DNA of 64,000 nucleotides from Streptomyces sp. SID8352 (GCF_009862265.1 NZ_WWGX01000044.1:62001-126000), one strand, 5' to 3'. Shown: positions 45,313 through 59,008, counted from the first letter of the stretch. Numbers and translations: made by a program. Notes: generated from the letters alone by a model not told the origin.

Positions 45313-45838
45313 GGACCGACCTCCTGTCGGCACGCCGCGGGACATCTCTGTCCCCGGGTGCCCTGGTGGAGAGCCGAAAACGCCGGTGATCGCCGGTCTG
45401 TGCGAGAGAGGAGCGAAGGGTGCGGATCTCTGTGCGGGTGTTGCCGGTCTCTCGATGGTACGGCGGTGGCGCCCGGGGTGCCTGTGGCGCCGCTGCCCGC
45501 CCGGGGGCGCCCCGCGGCGCCCGGAACGCATGGCTCCGGCTGCGGGTGGTGTCGCCGCGGCGCCCGGCGACCGTGCGCGGCGGGGAGGTGTCACCGTGTG
45601 ATTTCCCCCTCTGTCCGCACCATGACACGGCGGCTTGCGGGATGCTGGCGATAACGTTCGTTCACTTCCCCGGTCGGCTCCGCGGGCGGCGCGGTACGGC
45701 GGCCCCGCACATCGGGGGCGCCCGCCGGTGCCGGGCGGGCCGTGCGCCCCGGGCGTGACGTGCTCCTGCTGTACGGCGCGGGTGATGTGTGCGGTACTTG
45801 ACGGTACGGATGGATGTAGTCGCTTCATGGAGGCAGTG
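45313..45838. other. Divergent spacer without a supported gene
   Basis: Open frames here are Arg/Gly/Pro-rich with no motif. Near 45650 is GATAACGTTCG preceded by TTGCGG, and at 45798-45803 a -35-like TTGACG; neither has a partner at normal spacing. GGAGG at 45829-45833 is the ribosome site for the next gene. Confidence 0.5.
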
Positions 45839-46255
<417 letters not shown>

Positions 46256-46326
46256 GCCCCCGGCGGCGCCCACCGGCCCCGGCGGCGCCCACCGCCCCGG
46301 CGGTACGGGGCGCGCCGCCCGCAGGA

Positions 46327-46348
46327 CCGGCGGACGGAGGTCCGCCGG
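46327..46348. terminator. Bidirectional hairpin between convergent genes
   Basis: CCGGCGGAC (46327-46335) pairs with GTCCGCCGG (46340-46348) around GGAG, between the B12-binding gene and the convergent DUF5691 gene. Confidence 0.7.
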
Positions 46349-46373
46349 GCCCACCGGGAGCCCCTGGCGCCGG

Positions 46374-47990
46374 TCACCCGTCCGCCGCCAGCTCCTCGGT
46401 CATCACCGCCCGCAGCCGCAGCGTCCGGGCCAGGCGCTGGAACGCCTCCGCCCAGTAGCTCCCGGCGCCGGGCGACGCGTCCTCCGGCTCGTCCGGCACC
46501 GCCAGCAGGCCGTCCAGCCGGGCCGTCTCGCCGGGGTCCAGGCAGCGCTCCGCCAGGCCCATCACGCCGCTGAAGCTCCAGGGGTAACTCCCCGCGTCCC
46601 GTGCGATGTTGAGCGCGTCGACGACGGCCCGGCCGAGCGGTGCGGCCCACGGCACCGCGCACACGCCGAGCAGCTGGAACGCCTCGGACAGCCCGTGGGC
46701 GCCGATGAACCCGGCGACCCAGTCGGCCCGTTCCCCGGTCTCCAAGGTGTCGAGCAGCCTCGCCCGTTCGGCCAGGGACACCGCCCCCGGACCGCCCGCC
46801 TCCGGTGCCGTCGGGGAGCCCAGCAGGGCCCGCGCCCACCGGGCGTCCCGCTGCCGTACGGCCGCCCGGCACCAGGCCGCGTGGAGTTCGCCCCGCCAGT
46901 CGTCCCGCACCGGAAGGGCGACGATCTCCTCCGGGGTCCTCCCGCCCAGCCGCGCGGACCAGATGCCGAGCGGCGCCGCCTCCGCCACCTGGCCGAACCA
47001 CCACGACCGCTCGCCCCGGCCGGAGGGGGGCCGCGCCACCACGCCGTCCCGCTCCATGCCCGGATCGCACTCGTGGGGGGCCTCCACCACGACGGCAGGG
47101 GCGCCGACGGTGCGGTCCAGGGAGACGCAGACCAGCGCCCGGGCGCCCATCCGGGTCGCGAGCGCCGAGCGCGGCAGGGCGGTCAGCAGCTCCGCCGCCG
47201 TGGCCCGGACGGTGCGGCTGCGGTCGGTCAGCGCCCGCTCCAGGAACGGCTCGTCGGCCTCGGACAGCCCCACACGCAGGGAGTCCAGGAACATCAGCCG
47301 GTCCTCGGCCCGCTCGGTCGCCCAGGTCCCGGTGAGCAGCTCGCGGCCCGCCGCCGGTTCACGGGACCGCAGCGCCGACAGCAGGGTGACGCGCTCCGCG
47401 AACAGGCCCTCCCGCCACAGCCGCCGCACCCGCTCCCCGCTCCCGGGGCCGGTCGTGGCGGCGGCCCCGCCGGACGTCGTGCGCAGGGCGAAGCGCCAGT
47501 CCGGGTTCAGCCCGGCCAGCCACAGACCGCGCGGCCCGGCGAACCGCAGCGCTTCCGGGCGCAGGTCCGTCCGCGCCCGCGCCGCGTCCAGCAGGGCGGG
47601 CAGCGCCTCGGGCGGCGGCGCGTAGCCTTGCGCGTTCGCCGTCGCGAGCCACTGCGGCAGCAGTTCCACCAGGTCGGGGGCCGTGCCGCGGCGCCCCCCG
47701 CCCGCCGTGCCGGGACGGCCGGCGAGCAGCGCCGCCAGCCGTCGCGCCGCCGCGTCCGGCACCCGGGGGCGCGGGTCATCGGGGGCGGGGGCCAGGCGCC
47801 GGCCCGCGGTCCCCGGGCGGAGCCCGGCCCGGCGGCGCACGGTCGCCACGGCCGCCGCGTCCAGCAGCGCGGCCGGCGCGTCCCGGCCCGGGGCGAGCCC
47901 CGGGGAAGTGCGCCGGTCGGTGCCGAGCAGGGCCGCGGTGACGAGGTCCCCCCACGGCGGGGCCGAGGGGACCGGTGCCGTGCTGGTCAT
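46374..47990 (-). CDS. DUF5691 family protein
   Basis: 538 residues from ATG 47990 (MTSTAPVPSAPPWGDLVTAALLGTDRRTSP), with GGAAGGAA upstream. It is an all-helical, Arg/Leu-rich soluble protein with repeated HEAT-like segments: ERVTLLSALRSREPAAGRELL, then RAEDRLMFLDSLRVGLSEAD and RTVRATAAELLTALPRSALATRM. Function is unknown. In actinobacteria this family is found beside SWIM-domain proteins and MoxR ATPases, as here: it follows the SWIM gene on the same strand after 134 bases and probably shares its promoter at 50019-50041. Confidence 0.85.
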   Translation of the reverse strand: MTSTAPVPSAPPWGDLVTAALLGTDRRTSPGLAPGRDAPAALLDAAAVATVRRRAGLRPGTAGRRLAPAPDDPRPRVPDAAARRLAALLAGRPGTAGGGRRGTAPDLVELLPQWLATANAQGYAPPPEALPALLDAARARTDLRPEALRFAGPRGLWLAGLNPDWRFALRTTSGGAAATTGPGSGERVRRLWREGLFAERVTLLSALRSREPAAGRELLTGTWATERAEDRLMFLDSLRVGLSEADEPFLERALTDRSRTVRATAAELLTALPRSALATRMGARALVCVSLDRTVGAPAVVVEAPHECDPGMERDGVVARPPSGRGERSWWFGQVAEAAPLGIWSARLGGRTPEEIVALPVRDDWRGELHAAWCRAAVRQRDARWARALLGSPTAPEAGGPGAVSLAERARLLDTLETGERADWVAGFIGAHGLSEAFQLLGVCAVPWAAPLGRAVVDALNIARDAGSYPWSFSGVMGLAERCLDPGETARLDGLLAVPDEPEDASPGAGSYWAEAFQRLARTLRLRAVMTEELAADG

Positions 47991-48124
47991 CGGGTTCCTT
48001 CCGGTGGGCGGGGCCTGCGGGCCCGGGAACGGCGTACGGGACCGGGCGGTCACGGACGCGGGCGGTACGGCGGCGGACCGGACGGCCGGAGCGGACGCGC
48101 CCCCGCGCGGGCCCGCTGGACGGG

Positions 48125-50011
48125 TCAGCACAGCGGCACCACCGGACCCGGGGCCTCCGGCCAGGCGGTCAGAGGGGTGAAGCCGCGGTGCCCGCACTCC
48201 CCGAAGACCCGCAGGGGCGCGCCACCGGACAGCGCGACCAGCCGCCACAGCCCGGCCCGGGCGTGGGCCGCCGGGGTGAGCGGCAGCGACGTGTTCCCGT
48301 CGGCGTCCGCCAGGTGCCACCGGTCGCCGTCCCGGACCGGCACCGCCCGCTCCAGGGTCACCGGCACCGACTCCAGCCAGGGGTCGTCGCGCAGGGCCGC
48401 CCCGTACCGGGCCGCCGCCCCGCCCGTCGTCACCCCCGGCGGACGGGCCCGTGTCGGCGCGGGCCTCCCGAACCGCTCACCCAGGGCGACCCGTCCCCGG
48501 CCGTCGCCCGGCCGCGCGGTCACCTCCGCGTCCAGGGCCAGCCCCACCGGCAACGGGGGCTCCAGCGGCCGGCCCGGCGACCCGTAGGACAGCCAGAGGA
48601 CGGTGCGGTCCGACCCCGTTCCGTACAGCCATGTGTGGCGGACCGTCAGGGGATGGTCCGAGGTGTCGTGGCGGGCGAGCACCAGCCAGCGGTCCCGCAC
48701 CGGGGGCCCCTCCGCCCGCGCCGGCAGGCCCACGCGGGAGCGGACCGCCGCGGCCAGGGCGTCCGGCAGCTCCTCCCGGCGCAGCCAGCCCCGGTCCAGG
48801 AGGTGCAGCAGCGCGCACTCCTCCAGCAGCCGCACCGGCCAGCCCGGCCCGGACGCCGGTACGGCCCCCAGCTCCCGCACCCGCGCCGCCAGCCCCGGCG
48901 CCTGCGCGTCGACCATGCGGGCCGCCGTCTCCTCCCACATCCCGTACCCGGCGGCCTCCGCCCCGGCCAGGCCGCCGCGCAGCAGGTCCGCGAGGCGCCG
49001 CTCCAGCTCCGTGGCGCCGGAGGTGATCCGCTCGGCACGGCGCTCCGCCCGTCGCCGCGCCGCCCCGGGATCGCCGACCCCATCCGCCCGGCCCGGGGAC
49101 TCCGGTCCGTTGTTTCCGGCCCCCGGGTCGTCGTCTCCGGCTTCCGGGTCGGCGTGCTCCGTTCTTGGGGTTGTGCCTTCGCCTGTCGGTCCCGCGCCCT
49201 TGCCCGTCCGGTCCCGGGCCTTTGGCCCGTTGCCTCCGGCTCCCGGTCCGGCGCCTCCGGTTCCCGGGTCGGTGTGCTCCGTTCTTGGGGTCGCGCCTCC
49301 GCCCGTCGGTCCTGCGTCCCTGCCTGCCCGGTCCCGGGCCTCTGGCCCGTCGCCCTCGGTTCCCGGTCCGGCGCCTTCCGTCTCCGGGCCCGCGCCTCCG
49401 GTTCCCGGTTCGTCGTCCCGCGTGCGGGGAGTCGTACCCTCGCGTGCCCGGCCCCGGGCGTCCGGCCCGCCGCCCCCGGTCCCCGGCCCGTCGTCCGGCA
49501 TCCCCGGACCCGCGCCACCGCCCGCCGGTCCGTCGTCCTCCGACCCCGGGCCCGCGCCCCCGGTTTCAGGTACCGCGCCGCCCCCGGCCGCCGGCGGCGA
49601 TGTGGCACTGTCCCGTGCCCCCGTGGGATCGGCCGTGCCCCCCGCCACGGGCCGTTCCCGTCCCTCCCCGAGCCGGTGGCGCGCCCGGTCCGGCGGGGTG
49701 CCGCGCGGGACGGCGGCCTCCCCTCCGCCGTCCCGGAGCCGCGGCAGCCCCCGGACATGGGCGCGGAGGGTGCCGTCATCCGGGCAGTCGCACGCGTGCA
49801 CCGGCTCCGCGCCGTCCGGCACGGACGCGGCAACGCGGCGCGGCGGGCCCGCCCCGTCCTCGCACGGCCCCCGCACCGCCCCGTCACCGGAACGTCCCGT
49901 TCCGGTCCATCGCGCGGCCGTTGCCGGTCCCTCTCCCGCCTCGCGCGACACGGCGTCGGGTGCCCTCGCGGGCACCTCCGCCACGATCCCGCGCCCCCGT
50001 CGCTGAGTCAT
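48125..50011 (-). CDS. SWIM zinc finger-like protein, finger incomplete
   Basis: 628 residues from ATG 50011 (MTQRRGRGIVAEVPARAPDAVSREAG). The N-terminal 110 residues align by pattern with SWIM proteins of Streptomyces, whose finger is CXC-X6-CXH. Here it reads C74-D-C76-PDDGTL-R83-A-H85, so the third ligand Cys is Arg and zinc binding is doubtful. Residues about 150-320 are Gly/Pro/Asp/Glu/Arg repeats with a 40-residue period. The rest is helical (RITSGATELERRLADLLRGGLAGAEAAGYGMWEETAARMVDAQAPGLA) as in the family. It is the first gene of a minus-strand operon with DUF5691 and diverges from MoxR. The family is thought to bind DNA or protein partners. Confidence 0.84.
   Translation of the reverse strand: MTQRRGRGIVAEVPARAPDAVSREAGEGPATAARWTGTGRSGDGAVRGPCEDGAGPPRRVAASVPDGAEPVHACDCPDDGTLRAHVRGLPRLRDGGGEAAVPRGTPPDRARHRLGEGRERPVAGGTADPTGARDSATSPPAAGGGAVPETGGAGPGSEDDGPAGGGAGPGMPDDGPGTGGGGPDARGRAREGTTPRTRDDEPGTGGAGPETEGAGPGTEGDGPEARDRAGRDAGPTGGGATPRTEHTDPGTGGAGPGAGGNGPKARDRTGKGAGPTGEGTTPRTEHADPEAGDDDPGAGNNGPESPGRADGVGDPGAARRRAERRAERITSGATELERRLADLLRGGLAGAEAAGYGMWEETAARMVDAQAPGLAARVRELGAVPASGPGWPVRLLEECALLHLLDRGWLRREELPDALAAAVRSRVGLPARAEGPPVRDRWLVLARHDTSDHPLTVRHTWLYGTGSDRTVLWLSYGSPGRPLEPPLPVGLALDAEVTARPGDGRGRVALGERFGRPAPTRARPPGVTTGGAAARYGAALRDDPWLESVPVTLERAVPVRDGDRWHLADADGNTSLPLTPAAHARAGLWRLVALSGGAPLRVFGECGHRGFTPLTAWPEAPGPVVPLC
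49141..49380 (-). repeat. 120-bp tandem repeat within the SWIM-like gene
   Basis: 49141-49260 and 49261-49380 are highly similar, both carrying GTGCTCCGTTCTTGGGG at position 14. The period of 40 codons keeps frame. T content is higher than in flanking sequence. A diverged third copy extends to about 49440. Confidence 0.85.
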
Positions 50012-50018
50012 GCCACCG

Positions 50019-50041
50019 AAGGTAGACGGCCCCACCGACAA
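50019..50041 (-). promoter_or_regulatory. PafBC/RecA-NDp-type promoter of the SWIM-DUF5691 operon
   Basis: On the minus strand, TTGTCGGTG (50041-50033), 8 bases, then TACCTT (50024-50019). It matches all fixed positions of TTGTCRGTG-N8-TANNNT. The ATG follows after 7 bases, so the mRNA is probably leaderless. The first 13 bases (TTGTCGGTGGGGC) are identical to the pcrA promoter. Confidence 0.8.
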
Positions 50042-50077
50042 CCGGTCAGGTGAGGGCGTTCATGCAGGTCAGAGTGA

Positions 50078-50100
50078 TTGTCAGTGGGGTGGTGCACGGT
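50078..50100 (+). promoter_or_regulatory. Likely PafBC-type promoter of the MoxR operon
   Basis: TTGTCAGTG (50078-50086), 8 bases, then CACGGT (50095-50100). The upstream element is exact; the -10 keeps A and final T but has C for the first T. It lies 43 bases upstream of the MoxR start and points towards it, back to back with the SWIM-side site. Confidence 0.6.
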
Positions 50101-50142
50101 GGGTCACAGAACGAACCGGATGAGCTGGAGGGGGACTCAGCC

Positions 50143-51329
50143 ATGCCCGTGTCCGCAGAACCGACATCCGCACGACCCGGCTCCGGGGCCCCGGAGGAGA
50201 AGGGCCCCGAGTACGCGGGGCGGGCCGGGGCCGACGCCGGGGCGGTGCCCGGTTCCGAGGTGCTGCGTCCGCACGCCGAGGAGACCTTCGCGGGCGAACT
50301 CGCCGCGCTGGCCGCGCGGGACGACCGCCCGCGCCCGGTCCGCTGGAGGCTGTCGCCGTGGGCCGTCGCCACCTACCTCCTCGGCGGCACCCTGCCCGAC
50401 GGCACGGTGATCACCCCCAAGTACGTGGGGCCGCGCCGCATCGTCGAGATCGCCGTCGCCACCCTCGCCACCGACCGCGCCCTGCTCCTGCTGGGTGTGC
50501 CCGGCACCGCGAAGACCTGGGTCTCCGAGCACCTGGCCGCCGCCGTCAGCGGCGACTCGACGCTGCTGGTGCAGGGCACGGCCGGCACCCCGGAGGAGGC
50601 GATCCGCTACGGCTGGAACTACGCGCGGCTGCTCGCCCACGGGCCCGGCCGCGAGGCCCTCGTGCCCAGCCCCGTCATGCGCGCCATGGCGGAGGGCCGC
50701 GCCGTCCGGGTGGAGGAGCTGACCCGTATCCCGGCCGATGTGCAGGACACCCTCATCACGATCCTCTCCGAGAAGACCCTGCCCGTGCCGGAGCTGGGCC
50801 AGGAGGTCCAGGCCGCCCGCGGCTTCACCCTGATCGCCACCGCCAACGACCGCGACCGGGGGGTCAACGAGCTGTCCAGTGCCCTGCGCCGCCGTTTCAA
50901 CACCGTGGTGCTGCCGCTGCCGGAGAGCGCCGAGGCGGAGGTCTCCATCGTGGCGCGCCGGGTCGACCAGATCGGCCGCTCCCTCGACCTCCCGGCCGCG
51001 CCCGACGGCATCGACGAGATCCGCCGCGTCGTGACCGTCTTCCGCGAGCTGCGCGACGGAGTGACCGGCGACGGCCGGACGAAGCTGAAGTCGCCGAGCG
51101 GGACCCTGTCCACGGCCGAGGCCATCTCGGTCGTCACCGGCGGCCTCGCCCTGGCCGCCCACTTCGGCGACGGGGTGCTGCGGCCCGGTGACATCGCCGC
51201 GGGCATCCTCGGCGCCGTCGTCCGCGACCCGGCGGGGGACCGCGTCGTCTGGCAGGAGTACCTGGAGACGGTGGTGCGCGAACGCGATGGCTGGAGCGAC
51301 TTCTACCGGGCCTGCCGGGAGGTGGCCGC

Positions 51330-51333
<4 letters not shown>
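50143..51333 (+). CDS. MoxR-family AAA+ ATPase
   Basis: 396 residues from ATG 50143 (MPVSAEPTSARPG), with GGAGGGGGA upstream. Walker A is GVPGTAKTW (about residues 118-126), Walker B reads AVRVEELTRIP with Glu-Glu, sensor 1 is LIATANDRDRG, and the Arg finger is in SSALRRRFN. A C-terminal lid (LSTAEAISVVTGGLALAAHFG) completes the fold. MoxR ATPases act as chaperones or metallochelatase-like motors, usually with a VWA-domain partner; here the partner is the VWA half of the next protein. Its stop overlaps the next start by 4 bases (GTGA), so translation is coupled. Confidence 0.93.
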
Positions 51334-55379
<4,046 letters not shown>

Positions 55380-56340
55380 CTACCCATCGGTAACACGGGG
55401 CTTGCGCGACCTCCGGACCTCCGTGCGAGGATCACGCCCCAACAGCCTCCTCCCCGCCCCGCCGGGCGGGCCGCGCCCCGGTGCGTGCGCGCCCGCGCGA
55501 GCGTGACCGGTGGGGAGCGGGGCAGGCGCAGTCTCCGTGTGGGTGCGGGTCGCACCGGAGGGCCGGAAGCCGTCCGGCCTCCGTCCGGCCGAGCCCCGCG
55601 GACGGGGTCGGAGGGGTTCCATTGGGGTGGGGCCGCCCCGGCCCGCACCCCGGCGGTCGTGACGCGGCCCCGGGGAGCAGGACGGGCCCCACCGGGCGAA
55701 CCCCAACCCGGTGAGGCCCCTCCCGGCATCCCGGCCCCGCGCCCGGGTCCCCACCCGTGCGGCGGGGGCCTCCGGGGGATGCCTCCGGCGCAGCGCCCCG
55801 CGCCCACGCCCGGACCGGGCCCACCCATCCGACCCATGCCGCCCTGGTCTGACTGCCCCGGTCCGCGCCGTCCCGGTCCGCGCCGTCCCGGCCTGCGCCG
55901 CCCAGTCCGCGCCGTCCCGCGCTGTCCCGTCCCGCGCCTGTCCCGTCCCGCGCCGTCCCTGTCCGCGCCGTCCCGTCCCGTGCCGCGACGCCGTGGCCAT
56001 GGCGGGGCCGTCCCCGCCGCCCCGTTCCCGTGACCCCGGCGGGATTCCTCGGCCCGGCCGGACCCGGCTCGGGGCGCGCGCCTGGTTGCGGATGACCCGC
56101 GTATCCGACCTGCGAGTCCGCTCCGGCAGCCTCGTCCCGGCACCTCGGCGGGATACGGCCCGCCCGGTCCGTGCGCATCCCCCGCCGGGGTTCGGCCGGG
56201 TCCGGTCGGCGGTGTGGGACGGGTGCCGTACGGCCGGGGCGGACGGGGGGCCTCCGTGTGGGGCGCGGCGTGGTGCGGCCTTCGGCGCGGGCCTCCTCCG
56301 GAGCGTCCGGTTCCGGCACGTCGTGCCAGGTGGCTGGCAT
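55380..56340. other. Long intergenic region upstream of sucCD, no supported gene
   Basis: Open frames on the minus strand are Arg/Gly/Thr/Asp strings created by repeats and are not accepted. 55859-55985 contains a CGGTCCGCGCCGTCC-like tandem repeat with period about 15 bases. No RNA gene or promoter is recognised apart from the sucC control region further right. Confidence 0.6.
55859..55985. repeat. CCGCGCCGTCC minisatellite
   Basis: About eight imperfect copies of a roughly 15-base unit (GTCCGCGCCGTCCCG and variants). There are no unique spacers between copies, so it is not a CRISPR array. Confidence 0.85.
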
Positions 56341-56342
56341 CA

Positions 56343-56408
56343 TGTGACAGGTATCACCGCTCAGGTGTGACCCGCGATTTAGGGACCCTCCTCAACCGGG
56401 GATACCCT
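56343..56408 (+). promoter_or_regulatory. sucC control region with Crp-like site and putative promoter
   Basis: TGTGA-N6-TCACC (56343-56358) matches the Crp consensus TGTGA-N6-TCACA at nine of ten positions. Downstream, TAGGGA (56380-56385) and TACCCT (56403-56408) are 17 bases apart. If transcription starts near 56415, the Crp-like site is centred about 64 bases upstream, a normal activator position. Confidence 0.45.
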
Positions 56409-56540
56409 GCGAGACGGACATGCCGCGCGCTCGGTCACCGTGTGCGCTCCCCCTGTGACACAGAAGCGCGCGTCACGTTGCCCTCGCGGCACGCCCACGC
56501 ATCCAACGAACCGCGAGATCACTGATAGGGACGGAAGCGC

Positions 56541-57722
56541 GTGGACCTGTTCGAGTACCAGGCGAGGGACCTCTTCGCCAAGCACGATGTACCGGTGCTG
56601 GCCGGTGAAGTCATCGACACGCCTGATGCGGCGCGCGAGATCACCGAGCGTCTGGGCGGCAAGTCCGTCGTCAAGGCTCAGGTGAAGGTCGGTGGCCGCG
56701 GCAAGGCCGGCGGTGTCAAGCTGGCCGCCACTCCGGACGAGGCCGTCGCCCGCTCGACGGACATTCTCGGCATGGACATCAAGGGCCACACGGTCCACAA
56801 GGTGATGATCGCCGAGACCGCTCCGGAGATCGTGGAGGAGTACTACGTCTCCTTCCTCCTCGACCGTGCCAACCGGACCTTCCTCTCCATCGCCTCCGTC
56901 GAGGGCGGCATGGACATCGAGGAGGTGGCCGCCAACCGTCCGGAGGCCGTCGCCAAGACCCCGATCGACGCGATCGACGGTGTGACGCCGGAGAAGGCGC
57001 GCGAGATCGTCGAGGCCGCGAAGTTCCCGGCCGAGGTCGCCGGCAAGGTCGCGGACGTCCTCGTCAAGCTGTGGGACACCTTCATCAAGGAGGACGCCCT
57101 CCTGGTCGAGGTCAACCCGCTGGCCAAGGTCGCCTCGGGCGAGGTCATCGCCCTGGACGGCAAGGTGTCGCTGGACGACAACGCCGAGTTCCGCCACCCC
57201 GACTTCGAGGCGCTCCACGACAAGGCCGCGGCCGACCCGCTGGAGGCCGCCGCCAAGGAGAAGAACCTCAACTACGTCAAGCTCGACGGCGAGGTCGGCA
57301 TCATCGGCAACGGCGCGGGTCTCGTCATGAGCACCCTGGACGTCGTCGCCTACGCCGGTGAGAACCACGGCAACGTCAAGCCCGCCAACTTCCTGGACAT
57401 CGGCGGCGGCGCCTCGGCGCAGGTCATGGCGGACGGCCTGGAGATCATCCTCGGCGACGCGGACGTCCGGTCCGTCTTCGTCAACGTCTTCGGCGGCATC
57501 ACCGCGTGCGACGAGGTCGCCAACGGCATCGTCCAGGCGCTGAAGCTCCTGGAGGACCGCGGCGAGAAGGTCGAGAAGCCCCTCGTCGTCCGTCTCGACG
57601 GCAACAACGCCGAGCTGGGCCGCAAGATCCTCACCGACGCCAACCACCCGCTGGTGCAGCGCGTCGACACCATGGACGGCGCGGCCGACAAGGCCGCCGA
57701 GCTGGCCCACGCCGCCAAGTAA
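56541..57722 (+). CDS. sucC: Succinyl-CoA synthetase beta subunit
   Basis: The ADP/GDP-binding ATP-grasp subunit of the TCA cycle enzyme that interconverts succinyl-CoA and succinate with substrate-level phosphorylation. 393 residues from GTG 56541 (VDLFEYQARDLFAKHDVPVL), the normal length. The ATP-grasp region has VVKAQVKVGGRGKAGGVKLA, the Mg-binding LVEVNPLAKV and ALDGKVSLDDNA. The C-terminal CoA-ligase-like domain has FLDIGGGASAQVMADGLEI and VNVFGGITACDEVA. sucD follows after 28 bases in the same transcript. Confidence 0.97.
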   Translation: MDLFEYQARDLFAKHDVPVLAGEVIDTPDAAREITERLGGKSVVKAQVKVGGRGKAGGVKLAATPDEAVARSTDILGMDIKGHTVHKVMIAETAPEIVEEYYVSFLLDRANRTFLSIASVEGGMDIEEVAANRPEAVAKTPIDAIDGVTPEKAREIVEAAKFPAEVAGKVADVLVKLWDTFIKEDALLVEVNPLAKVASGEVIALDGKVSLDDNAEFRHPDFEALHDKAAADPLEAAAKEKNLNYVKLDGEVGIIGNGAGLVMSTLDVVAYAGENHGNVKPANFLDIGGGASAQVMADGLEIILGDADVRSVFVNVFGGITACDEVANGIVQALKLLEDRGEKVEKPLVVRLDGNNAELGRKILTDANHPLVQRVDTMDGAADKAAELAHAAK

Positions 57723-57750
57723 GCACTCAGGACGAGGACACCAACACACC

Positions 57751-58635
57751 ATGGCTATCTGGCTCAACAAGGACAGCAAGGTCATCGTCCAGGGCATGAC
57801 CGGTGCCACCGGCATGAAGCACACCAAGCTCATGCTCGGTGACGGCACCAACGTCGTGGGCGGCGTGAACCCGCGCAAGGCGGGGCAGACCGTGGACTTC
57901 GACGGCACCGAGGTACCCGTCTTCGGGACCGTCAAGGAGGCCATCGAGAAGACCGGCGCCGACGTCTCCGTCATCTTCGTGCCGGAGAAGTTCACCAAGG
58001 ACGCCGTCGTCGAGGCCATCGACGCCGAGATCCCGCTGGCCGTCGTGATCACCGAGGGCATCGCCGTGCACGACTCGGCCGCCTTCTGGGCGTACGCCGG
58101 CAAGAAGGGCAACAAGACCCGGATCATCGGCCCGAACTGCCCCGGCATCATCACCCCGGGCCAGTCCAACGTCGGCATCATCCCGGGCGACATCACGAAG
58201 CCGGGCCGCATCGGCCTGGTCTCGAAGTCCGGCACGCTGACGTACCAGATGATGTACGAGCTGCGCGACATCGGCTTCTCGACCGCCGTCGGCATCGGTG
58301 GCGACCCGATCATCGGCACCACGCACATCGACGCGCTGAAGGCCTTCCAGGACGACCCCGACACCGACCTGATCGTCATGATCGGTGAGATCGGCGGCGA
58401 CGCCGAGGAGCGGGCCGCGGCCTTCATCAAGGAGAACGTGACCAAGCCGGTCGTCGGCTACGTCGCGGGCTTCACCGCGCCCGAGGGCAAGACGATGGGC
58501 CACGCCGGTGCCATCGTCTCCGGTTCGTCCGGCACCGCCCAGGCGAAGAAGGAGGCCCTGGAGGCCGCCGGTGTCCAGGTCGGCAAGACGCCGACCGAGA
58601 CCGCCAAGCTCGCCCGCGCGATCCTGGCCGGCTGA
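57751..58635 (+). CDS. sucD: Succinyl-CoA synthetase alpha subunit
   Basis: The CoA-binding and phosphorylated subunit, forming a complex with SucC. 294 residues from ATG 57751 (MAIWLNKDSKVIVQGMTGATGMKHT). The CoA-binding Rossmann domain (GMTGATGMKHTKLML, GGVNPRKAG) precedes the ligase domain with PNCPGIITPGQ, then KSGTLTYQ, and the phosphorylated His at about residue 251 (TMGHAGAIVSG). The operon ends in a 17-bp perfect hairpin. Confidence 0.97.
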   Translation: MAIWLNKDSKVIVQGMTGATGMKHTKLMLGDGTNVVGGVNPRKAGQTVDFDGTEVPVFGTVKEAIEKTGADVSVIFVPEKFTKDAVVEAIDAEIPLAVVITEGIAVHDSAAFWAYAGKKGNKTRIIGPNCPGIITPGQSNVGIIPGDITKPGRIGLVSKSGTLTYQMMYELRDIGFSTAVGIGGDPIIGTTHIDALKAFQDDPDTDLIVMIGEIGGDAEERAAAFIKENVTKPVVGYVAGFTAPEGKTMGHAGAIVSGSSGTAQAKKEALEAAGVQVGKTPTETAKLARAILAG

Positions 58636-58655
58636 CCGGCCCCCGCGCCGCACAT

Positions 58656-58694
58656 CGAGTGGGCCCGGCTCCGTCGAGGAGCCGGGCCCACTCG
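58656..58694 (+). terminator. sucCD terminator
   Basis: A perfect 17-bp stem (58656-58672 with 58678-58694) closes a 5-base loop GTCGA, starting 20 bases after the sucD stop and followed by GCGTTT. Confidence 0.92.
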
Positions 58695-59008
58695 GCGTTT
58701 CCGGAGCCGCCGGGCCGCCCTTCGGCCACCGGTGCCCACCCATGGGCAGACCCCGGCCACCCATGGGCAGACACCGGCCACGCTCGGCCGTTCCCCGGCC
58801 ACGCCCGGCCACGCCCGGCCATCCCCTGGCCACGCGGCCACCTGCGGCCGTGCGCGGCCACCCGCGGCCGTATGCCCATGCGGCGATGGTGGCCGGCCGT
58901 ACCCGACCGTCCGTGCCGCACCCGTCCGTGCCGCACCCGCCCGTGGCCGTGCCGGATCCGCCCCGGCCCCGGCGGTCGCGGCCGGACGGTACGGCGGTCG
59001 GGCCGGGG
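58695..59008. repeat. GGCCAC-rich repeat spacer
   Basis: No gene is supported. The words CACCCATGGGCAGA (twice, near 58737 and 58759) and CCGGCCACGC/CGGCCACC recur through 58740-58870. The region separates sucD from the convergent HTH/sigma-like gene. Confidence 0.65.

Noticed and set aside
55859..55985. Possible CRISPR-like array
   Set aside because: Units are about 15 bases, contiguous and without unique spacers, so it is a minisatellite.
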